DNA from: JAXDLH01 sp034666705
GTDB taxonomy: Bacteria > Chloroflexota > UBA6077 > SHYK01
Direction of reading: 5' to 3'
NCBI GenBank assembly: GCA_034666705.1
Contig: JAXDLH010000036.1
Location: 1-10,675 of the forward strand
DNA length: 10,675 nucleotides
This document shows, piece by piece, positions 1 through 6,098 of this stretch (position 1 is its first letter; each line of letters opens with the position of its first letter). The position numbers and the translations under genes are program-made. Below the pieces are notes generated by a model. The model was not told the DNA's origin and searched no databases. It was given only the letters and a program-made list of their open reading frames with translations.

Positions 1-231
1 TGGCGGGTGGTCTCGGCGGCCGATCCGGATGCGCAGGATGTGATCTTCGGCCGGCAGCATGAGCGGCGAGCGCCGCGGACGGACGAGGACGACTTCCTCG
101 CGCCGGCGCGCGGCATGGGGATCGACGCGACGATGCGCTTCAAGGGCCGGAACTTCCCGCCCGTGAACAAGGTGAGCCGCGAGTTGGCGAGCCAGATCGC
201 CTCCCGCTGGGGCGAGTTGGGGTTGGAGTAG
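1..231 (+). CDS. 3' end of a UbiD-like decarboxylase (partial)
   Basis: This is an open frame from the first base to a TAG at 229-231, so the gene starts outside the window. About 76 C-terminal residues are visible. The tail has a GMGIDATMRFKG segment, then FPPVN and an ending of the type RW-x-ELGL. This resembles the C-terminus of UbiD-family (prenylated-FMN) decarboxylases, which commonly end with a (M/L)GIDAT motif followed by a short helix. UbiD enzymes reversibly decarboxylate aromatic or alpha,beta-unsaturated acids in the cytoplasm. The catalytic residues and prFMN site are upstream and cannot be checked. Third positions are mostly G or C, as in neighbouring genes. No terminator is obvious; a GC-rich inverted repeat follows. 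The family call rests on a short tail only; another enzyme with a similar ending is possible. Confidence 0.5.
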   Translation, partial: WRVVSAADPDAQDVIFGRQHERRAPRTDEDDFLAPARGMGIDATMRFKGRNFPPVNKVSRELASQIASRWGELGLE

Positions 232-242
232 GAGAGGAATAC

Positions 243-381
243 CCCCCTCCCTAACCCTCCTCCGTAAGGGGGGCGGGGACAGCCGAGCCCGCTCGCCGGT
301 GGCGGGTGGGGACAGGATGACGACGTGGGGCGGGTACCGAGAGCTCCCTCCCCCTCGGACGGCGGAGGGTTGGGGAGGGGG
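243..381. repeat. GC-rich inverted repeat pair between UbiD-like gene and binding-protein gene
   Basis: An 18-base pyrimidine-rich arm at 243-260 is matched on the opposite strand by a purine-rich arm at 364-381, with one mismatch (A versus G at the ninth base). The pair encloses about 100 bases rich in G runs, some from 267 to 276 and 298 to 310. The right arm ends 12 bases before the GGAGG ribosome site of the next gene. The pair could fold in the transcript and terminate or attenuate readthrough, or it may be a dispersed intergenic repeat. No T-run follows either arm, so it does not look like a classical intrinsic terminator. I see no gene in 232-404. Confidence 0.55.
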
Positions 382-404
382 TAGCAGGCCATGGGAGGAA
401 CGCA

Positions 405-2111
405 ATGACCGGGCGAACGGGCTGGATATTGCATTGGGGATTGGTGCTGGCGTCCATCTGCGTGGCGGCGTGCGCGCCGGCGGCCACGAATCCGGGCGGA
501 ACGGCCGACGCCGAAGCGGCGCCGACCGCTCCCGTAGCGAAGGCCCTCCACATCGCACTGGTCACCGAGCCGACCGCGCTCGGCGGCAAGTTCGGCGGTG
601 GCGGCACCGGCGGCTCGGACTACGACTTCATCTTCCACGCCCAACTGGCGCAGTATGACGCCACCGGCACGCCCATGCCGGTCCTCCTGGCACGGCTGCC
701 ATCGCTGGACGACGGCAGTTGGAAAGTCTACGCCGACGGCACGATGGATACGACCTACCAGCTACGCCCGAACACGACCTGGCACGACGGTACGCCCTTC
801 ACCGCCGCGGACGTCCAGTTCACGGTTGCCTCGATCATGAACCCCGCGCTGCCCTCGACCAACCAGGAGCCGGAGAAGTACGTCGGGAGTCTCGACGTGC
901 TCGACCCGCAGACGTTCGTGGTCCACTGGAAGGAGCCATACATCTTCGCGAACGTCTGGGCGCTCGAGCCGATCCCGCGCCACATCTTCGAGCCACTCGC
1001 GCAGCGCGACCTGCAGTCGTTTGCGAACGCGAGCGCGTGGGGCCGGGACTGGGCCGGCTTGGGCCCCTATCAGGTCACCGACTGGGTGCAGGGCTCGTAC
1101 CTGCGCGGCCGAGCGTTCCAGGGCTTCGTGCTCGGCGCGCCCAAAATCGCCGACCTCTTCATCTACTTCATCGCCGATCCAAGCCAGGCCGTGGCCCAGA
1201 TGCTCGCCGGCACGATCGACGTGACCCTCGGCAACACGATCCGCGTGGACGAGGGTATTCTTCTCAAGGAGCAGATGGAGGCGCGCGGCGAGGCCTCCGT
1301 AATGACGATCCCTACTAAGATCCGCTACGGTGAGGTGCAGTACCGCGACCCGCAGGCCCCGGCGGCGCGCGACGTGCGGGTGCGCCAGGGGATGATGAAC
1401 GCGCTCGACCGCCAGGCCCTGGTCGATGCGCTGCTCCGCGGCTTCACGACGCCCGCCGACGTGTACCTCACGCCCAACGATGCCGCCTACGCGGCGTCCG
1501 ACCGGGTCATCGCCAAGTACCCGTTCGACGTGAACCGCGCGCTCGCCCTCTGGCAGAATGCGGGCTGGACCCGCGGGTCGGACGGGGTCCTGCGCAACGC
1601 GAGTGGTGAGCGATTCGACCTGGAGGTGCGCACCACCGACGGGGCGCAGAATGTGAAAGAAGGCCAGGTGCTCAGCGACTTCTGGAAGCAGGCGGGGATC
1701 AACACCTCGCTCGAGGTCGTCCCGATCGCCAAGCAGAACGACCAGGAGTACCGCGCCAAGTACCCTGGCGTCTCGATCTCCGCGACGTCGATCAGCCCCG
1801 ACTGGCTGGCCAAGTGGCAGACCAGCGAGGCTGCCACCGAGGCGACCCACTGGAAGGGCGGCAACCGGGGCGCTTACAGCCGACCCGAGCTCGACCAGAT
1901 GTATCGTCAGTACATCACCACCGTGGACCCGCAGCAGCGCAACGATCGGCTGGTGCAGCTCGTGAAGCTCACCTCCGAGGACGTAACGTACCTGCCGCTC
2001 TACTACCAGGTCGACGTGCACGTCATTCGCACGGGGCTGAAGGGGCTCGTCCCGCGCTGGCCCGGCCAGAGCGGCATGGCGTTCAACGCCTACGAGTGGT
2101 CCTGGCAATAG
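405..2111 (+). CDS. ABC transporter substrate-binding lipoprotein, SBP_bac_5 (peptide/nickel) family
   Basis: The 568-aa protein is an extracytoplasmic solute-binding protein of the oligopeptide/nickel class; it captures a ligand and hands it to a membrane ABC permease. The N-terminus has a basic start, a hydrophobic stretch (about residues 7-22) and a VAAC lipobox that would make Cys23 the lipidated residue. A low-complexity Ala/Pro/Thr linker follows (about 24-46). Family signature TWHDGTPFTAADVQF lies at about 124-138, and the length is normal for the family. The start is fixed by GGAGG at 394-398, six bases ahead of ATG 405. No permease or ATPase gene lies on either side within the window, so its transporter partners are outside it or elsewhere. 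The ligand cannot be told from sequence: members bind peptides, nickel, glutathione, opines or sugars. A small 6-bp hairpin (2117-2132) follows the stop without a T-run. Confidence 0.92.
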   Translation: MTGRTGWILHWGLVLASICVAACAPAATNPGGTADAEAAPTAPVAKALHIALVTEPTALGGKFGGGGTGGSDYDFIFHAQLAQYDATGTPMPVLLARLPSLDDGSWKVYADGTMDTTYQLRPNTTWHDGTPFTAADVQFTVASIMNPALPSTNQEPEKYVGSLDVLDPQTFVVHWKEPYIFANVWALEPIPRHIFEPLAQRDLQSFANASAWGRDWAGLGPYQVTDWVQGSYLRGRAFQGFVLGAPKIADLFIYFIADPSQAVAQMLAGTIDVTLGNTIRVDEGILLKEQMEARGEASVMTIPTKIRYGEVQYRDPQAPAARDVRVRQGMMNALDRQALVDALLRGFTTPADVYLTPNDAAYAASDRVIAKYPFDVNRALALWQNAGWTRGSDGVLRNASGERFDLEVRTTDGAQNVKEGQVLSDFWKQAGINTSLEVVPIAKQNDQEYRAKYPGVSISATSISPDWLAKWQTSEAATEATHWKGGNRGAYSRPELDQMYRQYITTVDPQQRNDRLVQLVKLTSEDVTYLPLYYQVDVHVIRTGLKGLVPRWPGQSGMAFNAYEWSWQ

Positions 2112-2116
2112 CGATG

Positions 2117-2132
2117 CCCGCAGTAGTGCGGG
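2117..2132 (+). other. Short hairpin just after the binding-protein stop
   Basis: CCCGCA (2117-2122), a GTAG loop, and TGCGGG (2127-2132) form a perfect 6-bp stem starting five bases past the TAG. The right position for a terminator, but the stem is short and no T-run follows, so termination is only a possibility. Confidence 0.35.
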
Positions 2133-2134
2133 GG

Positions 2135-2378
2135 CTTGTCCAAGGTCTTGGTCATCCTAAGTTGACATGCGCCGTCGGGGCGCCACGACCGATGAATATC
2201 TGAGCAGCGCAGGGACTTGTTCCAACGTCCATGTCATCCTGAGGCCGCAGCCGAAGGATCCGTGGCTCCAATGTTGGGGTCACGGATCTTTCGCTTCGCT
2301 CAAGATGACATGGACGTTGGGACCTCAGGATGACAATGGGGCGGTGGCCGCGGGATGACAAGTCTATTGAGCGCTCGA
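2135..2378. repeat. Repeat-rich intergenic block with TCATCCTGAG-type elements
   Basis: The 327-base gap between the binding protein and the OCD-family gene holds no convincing coding sequence. It contains two degenerate direct copies of a 27-28 base unit beginning CTTGT and ending TCATCCT(A/G)AG, at 2135-2161 and 2216-2243. It also contains several copies of TCATCC or its complement: GATGACA at 2304-2310, 2329-2335 and 2354-2360, spaced exactly 25 bases apart. The exact 13-mer TGTCATCCTGAGG (2232-2244) recurs inverted at 2323-2335. This is typical of dispersed small palindromic intergenic repeats, not of a gene. The OCD-family promoter, if separate, should lie in the last 60 bases, but I see no good -35/-10 pair there. 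Confidence 0.7.
2222..2320. repeat. Long imperfect palindrome (MITE/REP-like element)
   Basis: The left arm 2222-2264 pairs with the right arm 2281-2320 with a few mismatches and small indels. The outer 22 bases (2222-2243 against 2299-2320) differ by a single base. The inner ends CCGTG/CACGG also match, and the 16-base centre contains its own small stem, CCAA-TG-TTGG (2268-2277). As RNA or single-stranded DNA this would be one long hairpin of about 40 paired bases per arm. It carries no transposase. It may be a non-autonomous element or a BIME/REP-like unit; I cannot define target-site duplications. Confidence 0.75.
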
Positions 2379-2438
2379 TCCCTCCCTCACCGGTAAGCTG
2401 GTAAAAGGATCGGCGATGCACATGTTGGAGGTAGTCCG

Positions 2439-3497
2439 ATGATGGAGCGTACGGGTCGCCGCAAGCGGCCACCGCGCACGATCAAGCTGCTGCGCGAGAA
2501 GCACGTCGCCGAGCTCGTCGGCAACGATCCAGGCCTGCGCGGCGCCGTCGAGGCGCTCGAGCGCGGCTTTCTGGACTACCATACCGGCAACCTCGGCCTG
2601 CCCGAGCGCGACGAGCGGGTGCGCATCGTGTACCCGCCGGGCTACAAGACGCGCCCCTACCCGAAGGAGATGCGCATCCTCCCCGCGATGGTGCCGGCCG
2701 TCAACGTGGCGGGCCTGCGGCTCGGCGCCGTCGCCGAGCGCAGCAGCGAGGATGCGCCGGCCGGTGGTACGAGCATGACGATCTTGATGGACTTCGAGAC
2801 GATGGGCCTCCTCGCGTTTCTCGAAGACCACATCCTCCATGGCATCCGCTCGGGCGGCCCTACGGGCATCGCGGTGAAGCACCTCGCGAAGCAGAACGCC
2901 ACCCGCGTGGGCATGATCGGCACGGGCCGCATCTCCGGCGTGCAGCTCATCGTGGCGTCGGGCGCGCGCAAGATCACCTCGGTGAAGGCGTTCAGTCGCG
3001 GCGTCGAGGGTCGCGAGGCATTCGCCCGCCACTACAGTCAGAGCCTCGGCATCGATGTACAGCCAGTCGGCAGCGTGGAAGAAGCCGTGCGCGACGTCGA
3101 CATCCTGCTGGTGGCGACCAACTCGCACAATGCGCCGGTGCTGGACGGGAACCTGCTCGCGCCCGGCACGCTCGTGTGCTCGGTGACGCCCGGCGAGCTC
3201 GACGAGACGACCTGCCTGCGCGGTCGTGTCGTCGTGACCTCGCGCGTGCGGATCACGCAGGACTACACGCTGTGGGAGCCGATGGCGCGCATCGTCATGC
3301 GTGGCGAGCGCGACCTGGACACAGACGTGAGCGACCTCAGCGAGGTGCTGACCGGCGAGCGTCCCGGCCGGACCAGCGACGACGAGATCATCACCTTCCT
3401 GAGCCCGGGCATCGGCTTCTGCGACCTGGTGGTCGCCCGCTGGATGTACGACCTATCCGAGCAGCACGGCGTCGGCGAGGTTGCCTGGACGACGTAG
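2439..3497 (+). CDS. Ornithine cyclodeaminase/mu-crystallin family NAD(P)-dependent oxidoreductase
   Basis: The 352-aa protein belongs to the OCD/mu-crystallin family, cytoplasmic dimeric enzymes that act on amino acids or imines (ornithine cyclodeaminase, ketimine reductase, alanine dehydrogenase, siderophore-precursor synthases). The Rossmann fold starts at about residue 156 with VGMIGTGRISGVQL, the nucleotide loop. It continues through VKAFSR (about 182-187), DILLVATNSHNAPVLDG (about 221-237) and SVTPGELDETTCLRG (about 248-262). The substrate-side half has ILPAMVPAVNVAGLRLGA (about 80-97) and R137 in the RSGGPTGIAVKHLA helix. The usual G-x-K substrate lysine appears as Arg (R94), and the common VVVDS stretch reads VVVTS, so it need not be a true ornithine cyclodeaminase. 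GGAGG at 2427-2431 supports ATG 2439; ATG 2442 is an adjacent alternative. It converges on the phosphatase gene. Family is well supported; substrate unknown. Confidence 0.88.
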   Translation: MMERTGRRKRPPRTIKLLREKHVAELVGNDPGLRGAVEALERGFLDYHTGNLGLPERDERVRIVYPPGYKTRPYPKEMRILPAMVPAVNVAGLRLGAVAERSSEDAPAGGTSMTILMDFETMGLLAFLEDHILHGIRSGGPTGIAVKHLAKQNATRVGMIGTGRISGVQLIVASGARKITSVKAFSRGVEGREAFARHYSQSLGIDVQPVGSVEEAVRDVDILLVATNSHNAPVLDGNLLAPGTLVCSVTPGELDETTCLRGRVVVTSRVRITQDYTLWEPMARIVMRGERDLDTDVSDLSEVLTGERPGRTSDDEIITFLSPGIGFCDLVVARWMYDLSEQHGVGEVAWTT

Positions 3498-3538
3498 GTG
3501 GCCAGCTTAACCAATTCGAGAGCGCCTGCGAGAAATAG

Positions 3539-3633
3539 CAACCGTTCGTCCTGAGGCGCTCGAAGGGCGGGCCCGGTGAGCACAAGTTTGGTTCTAATGG
3601 GTCCTGGTTCGAGAACCTCACCACGAACGGTTG
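3539..3633. repeat. Inverted repeat between convergent genes
   Basis: The left arm 3539-3563 and right arm 3609-3633 are 25 bases each and match as inverted copies at 21 of 25 positions. The outer 11 bases (CAACCGTTCGT / ACGAACGGTTG) are perfect. The left arm shares TCCTGAGGC...CGAAGG with the palindrome upstream of the OCD-family gene. It lies in the 163-base gap between the ends of the OCD-family gene (3497) and the phosphatase gene (3661), so it could serve as a bidirectional terminator. It also looks like a member of a dispersed repeat family. There is no gene in this gap. Confidence 0.7.
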
Positions 3634-3660
3634 GTTCCAGCCGCGCATAATGTGCTTGAA

Positions 3661-4212
3661 CTAGCTGCCGATCACATCGTCCGCGGCGCGATTCTGCGAC
3701 GCTTCACGATCTGCGGCCTGGTCGATTGACCCATCAAGCTGGTATTGACCGAGGGCATCGTCGAGCCCGAGCGGCGGCAGCGCGCCGGCGCCGTCGACGA
3801 GATGCTGCTTGGTGAACTCGGCCAGTGAAGTTTGCAGCAGGTCGCGGCAGGCGCGGTAGCTGGCAAGCGGACCGCCGACCGGGTCCTCGATATCGCGGCC
3901 GAGCGTATGTACCTCATCGGCCACGTCCGGATATTGCTCGCGGACGTAGCTGGCGAGGCGCTCTTCCATGGCAATGATCACGTCCGCCCAGGCGACGACT
4001 TCCTCGTTGAGCTGCGTCGGGCGGTGCGCGGAGATGTCGATGCCGATCTCCGTCATCGCCAGCACGGCGTTTCCGGAGATCTGCTCGGCTGCCGCAACAC
4101 CTGCGGACCGCACCTCGATCAGCCCGGGCGCCAGCGATCGGCGCAGCATCCCCTCGGCCATCGGGCTACGGCACGCGTTTCCAACGCAAACGATGAGGAC
4201 GTGTTGCGGCAC
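3661..4212 (-). CDS. Low-molecular-weight phosphatase (YwlE/ArsC-like class)
   Basis: The 183-aa cytoplasmic protein has the LMW protein-tyrosine-phosphatase fold. The P-loop C-X5-R-S is at the N-terminus (CVGNACRSP, nucleophile Cys9, Arg15). The general-acid loop reads RDIEDPVGGP, with Asp110-Pro111. DP followed by GG, and the segment GNACRSPMAEG, resemble YwlE-type arginine phosphatases and bacterial arsenate-reductase-like members more than eukaryotic LMW-PTPs, which have DPY. Cys14 next to the arginine could form a regulatory disulfide with Cys9, as known in this family. Family length is near 150; the extra residues, about 142-183, form an acidic Ala/Asp/Gln-rich tail with no recognised domain. 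The GTG start at 4212 is preceded by GAAGG (4221-4225, complement) eight bases away. It lies 108 bases downstream of the amidase and may be co-transcribed. Substrate (phospho-Arg, phospho-Tyr or arsenate) is not settled by sequence. Confidence 0.85.
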   Translation of the reverse strand: MPQHVLIVCVGNACRSPMAEGMLRRSLAPGLIEVRSAGVAAAEQISGNAVLAMTEIGIDISAHRPTQLNEEVVAWADVIIAMEERLASYVREQYPDVADEVHTLGRDIEDPVGGPLASYRACRDLLQTSLAEFTKQHLVDGAGALPPLGLDDALGQYQLDGSIDQAADREASQNRAADDVIGS

Positions 4213-4320
4213 GAGCGACGCCTTCAGACCGTCATTGATCGTTGACTGCTCAAAATCGCTGAACGGTCTACCGGTCCGGTACGACCAGTGTACGGGCTAG
4301 CGCAGTGTCGTCGCAGTGAA

Positions 4321-5664
4321 TTACAGCACAGGCGCCGGAAGCCGACCCAGTACGCCTTCGCACCAGGCGCCCACCCGCAGCAGCTCATAGTCAGCCATCG
4401 GCGGCGCCACGAGCTGCAGTCCGAGCGGCAAGCCCTCCGGCGAGAGCCCGCCGTTCACCGTAATCGCCGGGTAGCCGAGGCAGCTCCATGGCACCAGGAG
4501 GGAGGCCTCGCCGGTCGACTCGAGCCCGCGCGGGGCAGGGCTCGGCGCCACGGCCATGAGCAGGGCGTCCAGCTCGAGGAACGTGTCCTGCGTTGTGCTC
4601 CACAGGTAGTGGCGCACGCGCTGGGCGTGCAGGTAGTACGAGGCCGGGAGCAGGCGACCGGCCACGTCGGCTATTGCCAGGGGCGCGCCCGGCTCCTCCG
4701 CGTAGCGACCGGCGTGGAACGAGTAGCGTTCTGCCCCGCCCACCAGCCGGTGGACGTGCCAGACGAGCTCGAAGTCGGCAGGCAGCAGCACGTCCGTCAC
4801 CTGCGCGCCAGCGTCGCGCATCCGCGCGGCCGAGCGATCGACCGCCTCGCGCATCACCGGCTCCGTGCGCTCGGGGAAGACGTTGCGGACGACGCCGATG
4901 CGCGGCGGGCGGATCGTCGCCACGTTCAAGTCTGCGGGCGGTGGCGGCTCGGGTCGGCTGGCGAGGTCGCGCGGGTCGGGCCCGGCGAGCGCCGCGAGCA
5001 CCAGGGCCGCATCCTCCATCGTCAGACTGATGATGCCCACGTGGTCGTGCGAGAAGGTGAACGGATAGCAGCCGTATTTGCTGATCCGGCCGAACGTGGG
5101 CTTTAGCCCCTCGACCCCGCAGAACGCCGCGGGTCGCAGGTTGGAGCCCGCCGTCTGCTCGCCGAGGGCGATGGGCACCATACGCGCGCCGACTGCGGCG
5201 CCCGAGCCGCTGCTGGTGCCGCCGGCGGTGTGCTCGAGGTTCCATGGATTGCGGGTCGGTGGCATGCGGCCGTCGATCGGCATGTGGGTCTTGCCCATGA
5301 TGATGGCGCCGGCCGCGCGGAGCCGCGCCACGGCAGTGGAATCCTCAGGCTGCGGGCGGCCATCCGGGGTGGCCATGTACGTGGGCATGCCGGCGACGTG
5401 GAATTCATCCTTGATGCCGACGGGCACGCCGTGCAGCGGTCCCCGCAGCGTGCCGGCGGCCGCCTCGGCCGTGAGCGCCGCCGCCTGGCTGCGCACGGTC
5501 TCGCGGTCGAGGGCGCACCACGCCTGCACGCGGGGCTCGACCTCGTCGATGCGGGCAAAGTAGGCCTCGACGAACTCGGTGGGCGTGACCTCGCCCTCGG
5601 CGACGAGCCGGGCGATCTCGGTCACCGTCAGCTCGGTGACGGGCAGCGCGGTCGAGCGTGCCAT
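4321..5664 (-). CDS. Amidase signature family hydrolase
   Basis: The 447-aa enzyme belongs to the amidase-signature family, Ser-cisSer-Lys hydrolases that split amides (or ureas/biurets) to acid plus ammonia or amine in the cytoplasm. Visible residues: Lys85 in GVPVGIKDEF; the Gly/Ser-rich loop AGGTSSGSG (about 147-155); and nucleophile Ser174 in GEQTAGSNLRPAAFCGV, followed by GLKPTFGRIS. The C-terminal GYPAITVNGG and LPLGLQLVAP are also typical. Counting back 24 residues from Ser174, the spacing known in GatA and malonamidase, puts Thr150 at the usual cis-Ser position. Length is normal for a stand-alone amidase. ATG 5664 follows GAAGAGG by 8 bases and lies 13 bases after the stop of the small AtzG/GatC-like gene, indicating co-expression and probably a complex. 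The substrate is unknown; it is not clearly GatA, since no gatB is near. Confidence 0.92.
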   Translation of the reverse strand: MARSTALPVTELTVTEIARLVAEGEVTPTEFVEAYFARIDEVEPRVQAWCALDRETVRSQAAALTAEAAAGTLRGPLHGVPVGIKDEFHVAGMPTYMATPDGRPQPEDSTAVARLRAAGAIIMGKTHMPIDGRMPPTRNPWNLEHTAGGTSSGSGAAVGARMVPIALGEQTAGSNLRPAAFCGVEGLKPTFGRISKYGCYPFTFSHDHVGIISLTMEDAALVLAALAGPDPRDLASRPEPPPPADLNVATIRPPRIGVVRNVFPERTEPVMREAVDRSAARMRDAGAQVTDVLLPADFELVWHVHRLVGGAERYSFHAGRYAEEPGAPLAIADVAGRLLPASYYLHAQRVRHYLWSTTQDTFLELDALLMAVAPSPAPRGLESTGEASLLVPWSCLGYPAITVNGGLSPEGLPLGLQLVAPPMADYELLRVGAWCEGVLGRLPAPVL

Positions 5665-5677
5665 TAAATGAACCTCT

Positions 5678-5860
5678 TCATGGGAATAGCGGCTCGAATT
5701 CGGGGGGCAGGACCACCGCGCTGATCGCGGCCATGGACTGCGCCACCGGCCGCAATGTGCGCTCGAGCTCCTCGGGACGCTGGAGTGGACCGAGCTGCTT
5801 CGCCTGCTCCATCAGCCAGGCGAACGCTTCCTCCTCGGTCAACTTCGGGTGCAACCGCAT
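5678..5860 (-). CDS. Small AtzG/GatC-like putative amidase subunit
   Basis: This 60-aa protein (MRLHPKLTEEEAFAWLMEQA...) is helical and ends in VAQSMAAISAVVLPPEFEPLF. The plan resembles AtzG (DUF4089 type) and GatC: a helix rich in Leu/Glu, then a helix with an L-x-x-VA-x-x-x-x-x-I pattern, then an LPPEFEP-type tail. These small proteins wrap around their amidase partner (AtzE or GatA) and stabilise it. The start at 5860 is chosen because GGAGGAG (5867-5873, complement) sits six bases upstream. Longer in-frame starts at 5884 and 6061 lack a ribosome site, and their extra residues are Cys/Ala/Arg-rich and not protein-like. Its stop is 13 bases before the amidase ATG. The role as amidase partner is inferred from size, pattern and position; no catalytic residues are expected. 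Confidence 0.68.
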   Translation of the reverse strand: MRLHPKLTEEEAFAWLMEQAKQLGPLQRPEELERTLRPVAQSMAAISAVVLPPEFEPLFP

Positions 5861-5866
5861 CGTCGG

Positions 5867-5873
5867 CTCCTCC
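5867..5873 (-). promoter_or_regulatory. Ribosome site deciding the start of the AtzG-like gene
   Basis: The complement reads GGAGGAG, six bases ahead of ATG 5860. It is the reason for choosing the 60-residue form over longer in-frame starts. Confidence 0.75.
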
Positions 5874-5897
5874 GCGGCCCACATGGCCGCCCGTCGG

Positions 5898-5924
5898 AAT
5901 ATACTGGACCCGCCGCGCGCCCAA
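5898..5924 (-). promoter_or_regulatory. Possible promoter of the AtzG-like/amidase operon
   Basis: On the minus strand a TATATT hexamer (5903-5898) stands out in an otherwise G/C-rich stretch, 38 bases upstream of ATG 5860. A TTGGGC at 5924-5919 could be a -35, but the spacing is only 15 bases and three of six bases match TTGACA. This is the divergent region facing the YihY gene. Tentative. Confidence 0.3.
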
Positions 5925-5988
5925 GCCCAGCAAATGGCACAGCTTTTCGCGCACGAGACGATGCAGCGGGCACAACTGGCTCGCGCAC

Positions 5989-5994
5989 AGGAGG
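5989..5994 (+). promoter_or_regulatory. Strong ribosome site ahead of the duplicated YihY start
   Basis: AGGAGG lies six bases before a GTG at 6001. Translation from that GTG gives MVLPHWPLVRWLG and stops at TAA 6040-6042. The YihY frame reopens at GTG 6070 within the second repeat copy, where the AGGAGG is not conserved (only GGCTGACG is copied). Confidence 0.65.
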
Positions 5995-6098
5995 CTGACG
6001 GTGGTGCTCCCCCATTGGCCGCTCGTGCGTTGGTTGGGCTAACCTCGACGGTGGCGTTCACGGCTGACGGTGGTGCTCCCCCATTGGCCGCTCGTGCG
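5993..6098 (+). repeat. 37-bp direct repeat, period 69, spanning the YihY translation start
   Basis: Two identical 37-base copies, 5993-6029 and 6062-6098, lie 69 bases (23 codons) apart, so they are in the same reading frame. Each encodes the start codon and first residues of the YihY protein (MVLPHWPLVR). Copy 1 runs into a stop; copy 2 runs into the long open frame. The 32 bases between the copies are unrelated to what follows copy 2, so this is a local duplication of the 37 bases only. Confidence 0.9.
6001..6042 (+). CDS. 13-codon upstream reading frame (leader-like)
   Basis: GTG at 6001 with AGGAGG six bases upstream encodes MVLPHWPLVRWLG, then TAA. Its first ten residues equal those from GTG 6070. 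It may be a functional leader that couples translation to the downstream gene by reinitiation 27 bases on, or simply a relic of the duplication. The coding call rests on the ribosome site alone. Confidence 0.4.
   Translation: MVLPHWPLVRWLG

Noticed and set aside
762..2108. A 448-codon minus-strand frame opposite the binding protein
   Set aside because: Composition (Arg, His, Val, Leu-rich) and lack of a ribosome site mark it as a shadow of the real gene.
2167..2358. A 63-codon plus-strand frame in the repeat-rich gap
   Set aside because: It reads straight through the palindrome, so its peptide is a by-product of the repeat, and it lacks a ribosome site.
2135..2378. CRISPR array
   Set aside because: Repeats are few, imperfect, palindromic and irregular; the only regular spacing involves a 7-base word, and no cas gene is near.
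2366..2395. TTGAGC as a -35 element for the OCD-family gene
   Set aside because: No credible -10 hexamer at 16-18 bases downstream.
5861..6061. Longer N-terminus for the AtzG-like protein (starts at 6061 or 5884)
   Set aside because: The extra residues are Cys/Ala/Arg-rich, cross the likely promoter and lack a ribosome site, whereas ATG 5860 has GGAGGAG at ideal spacing.
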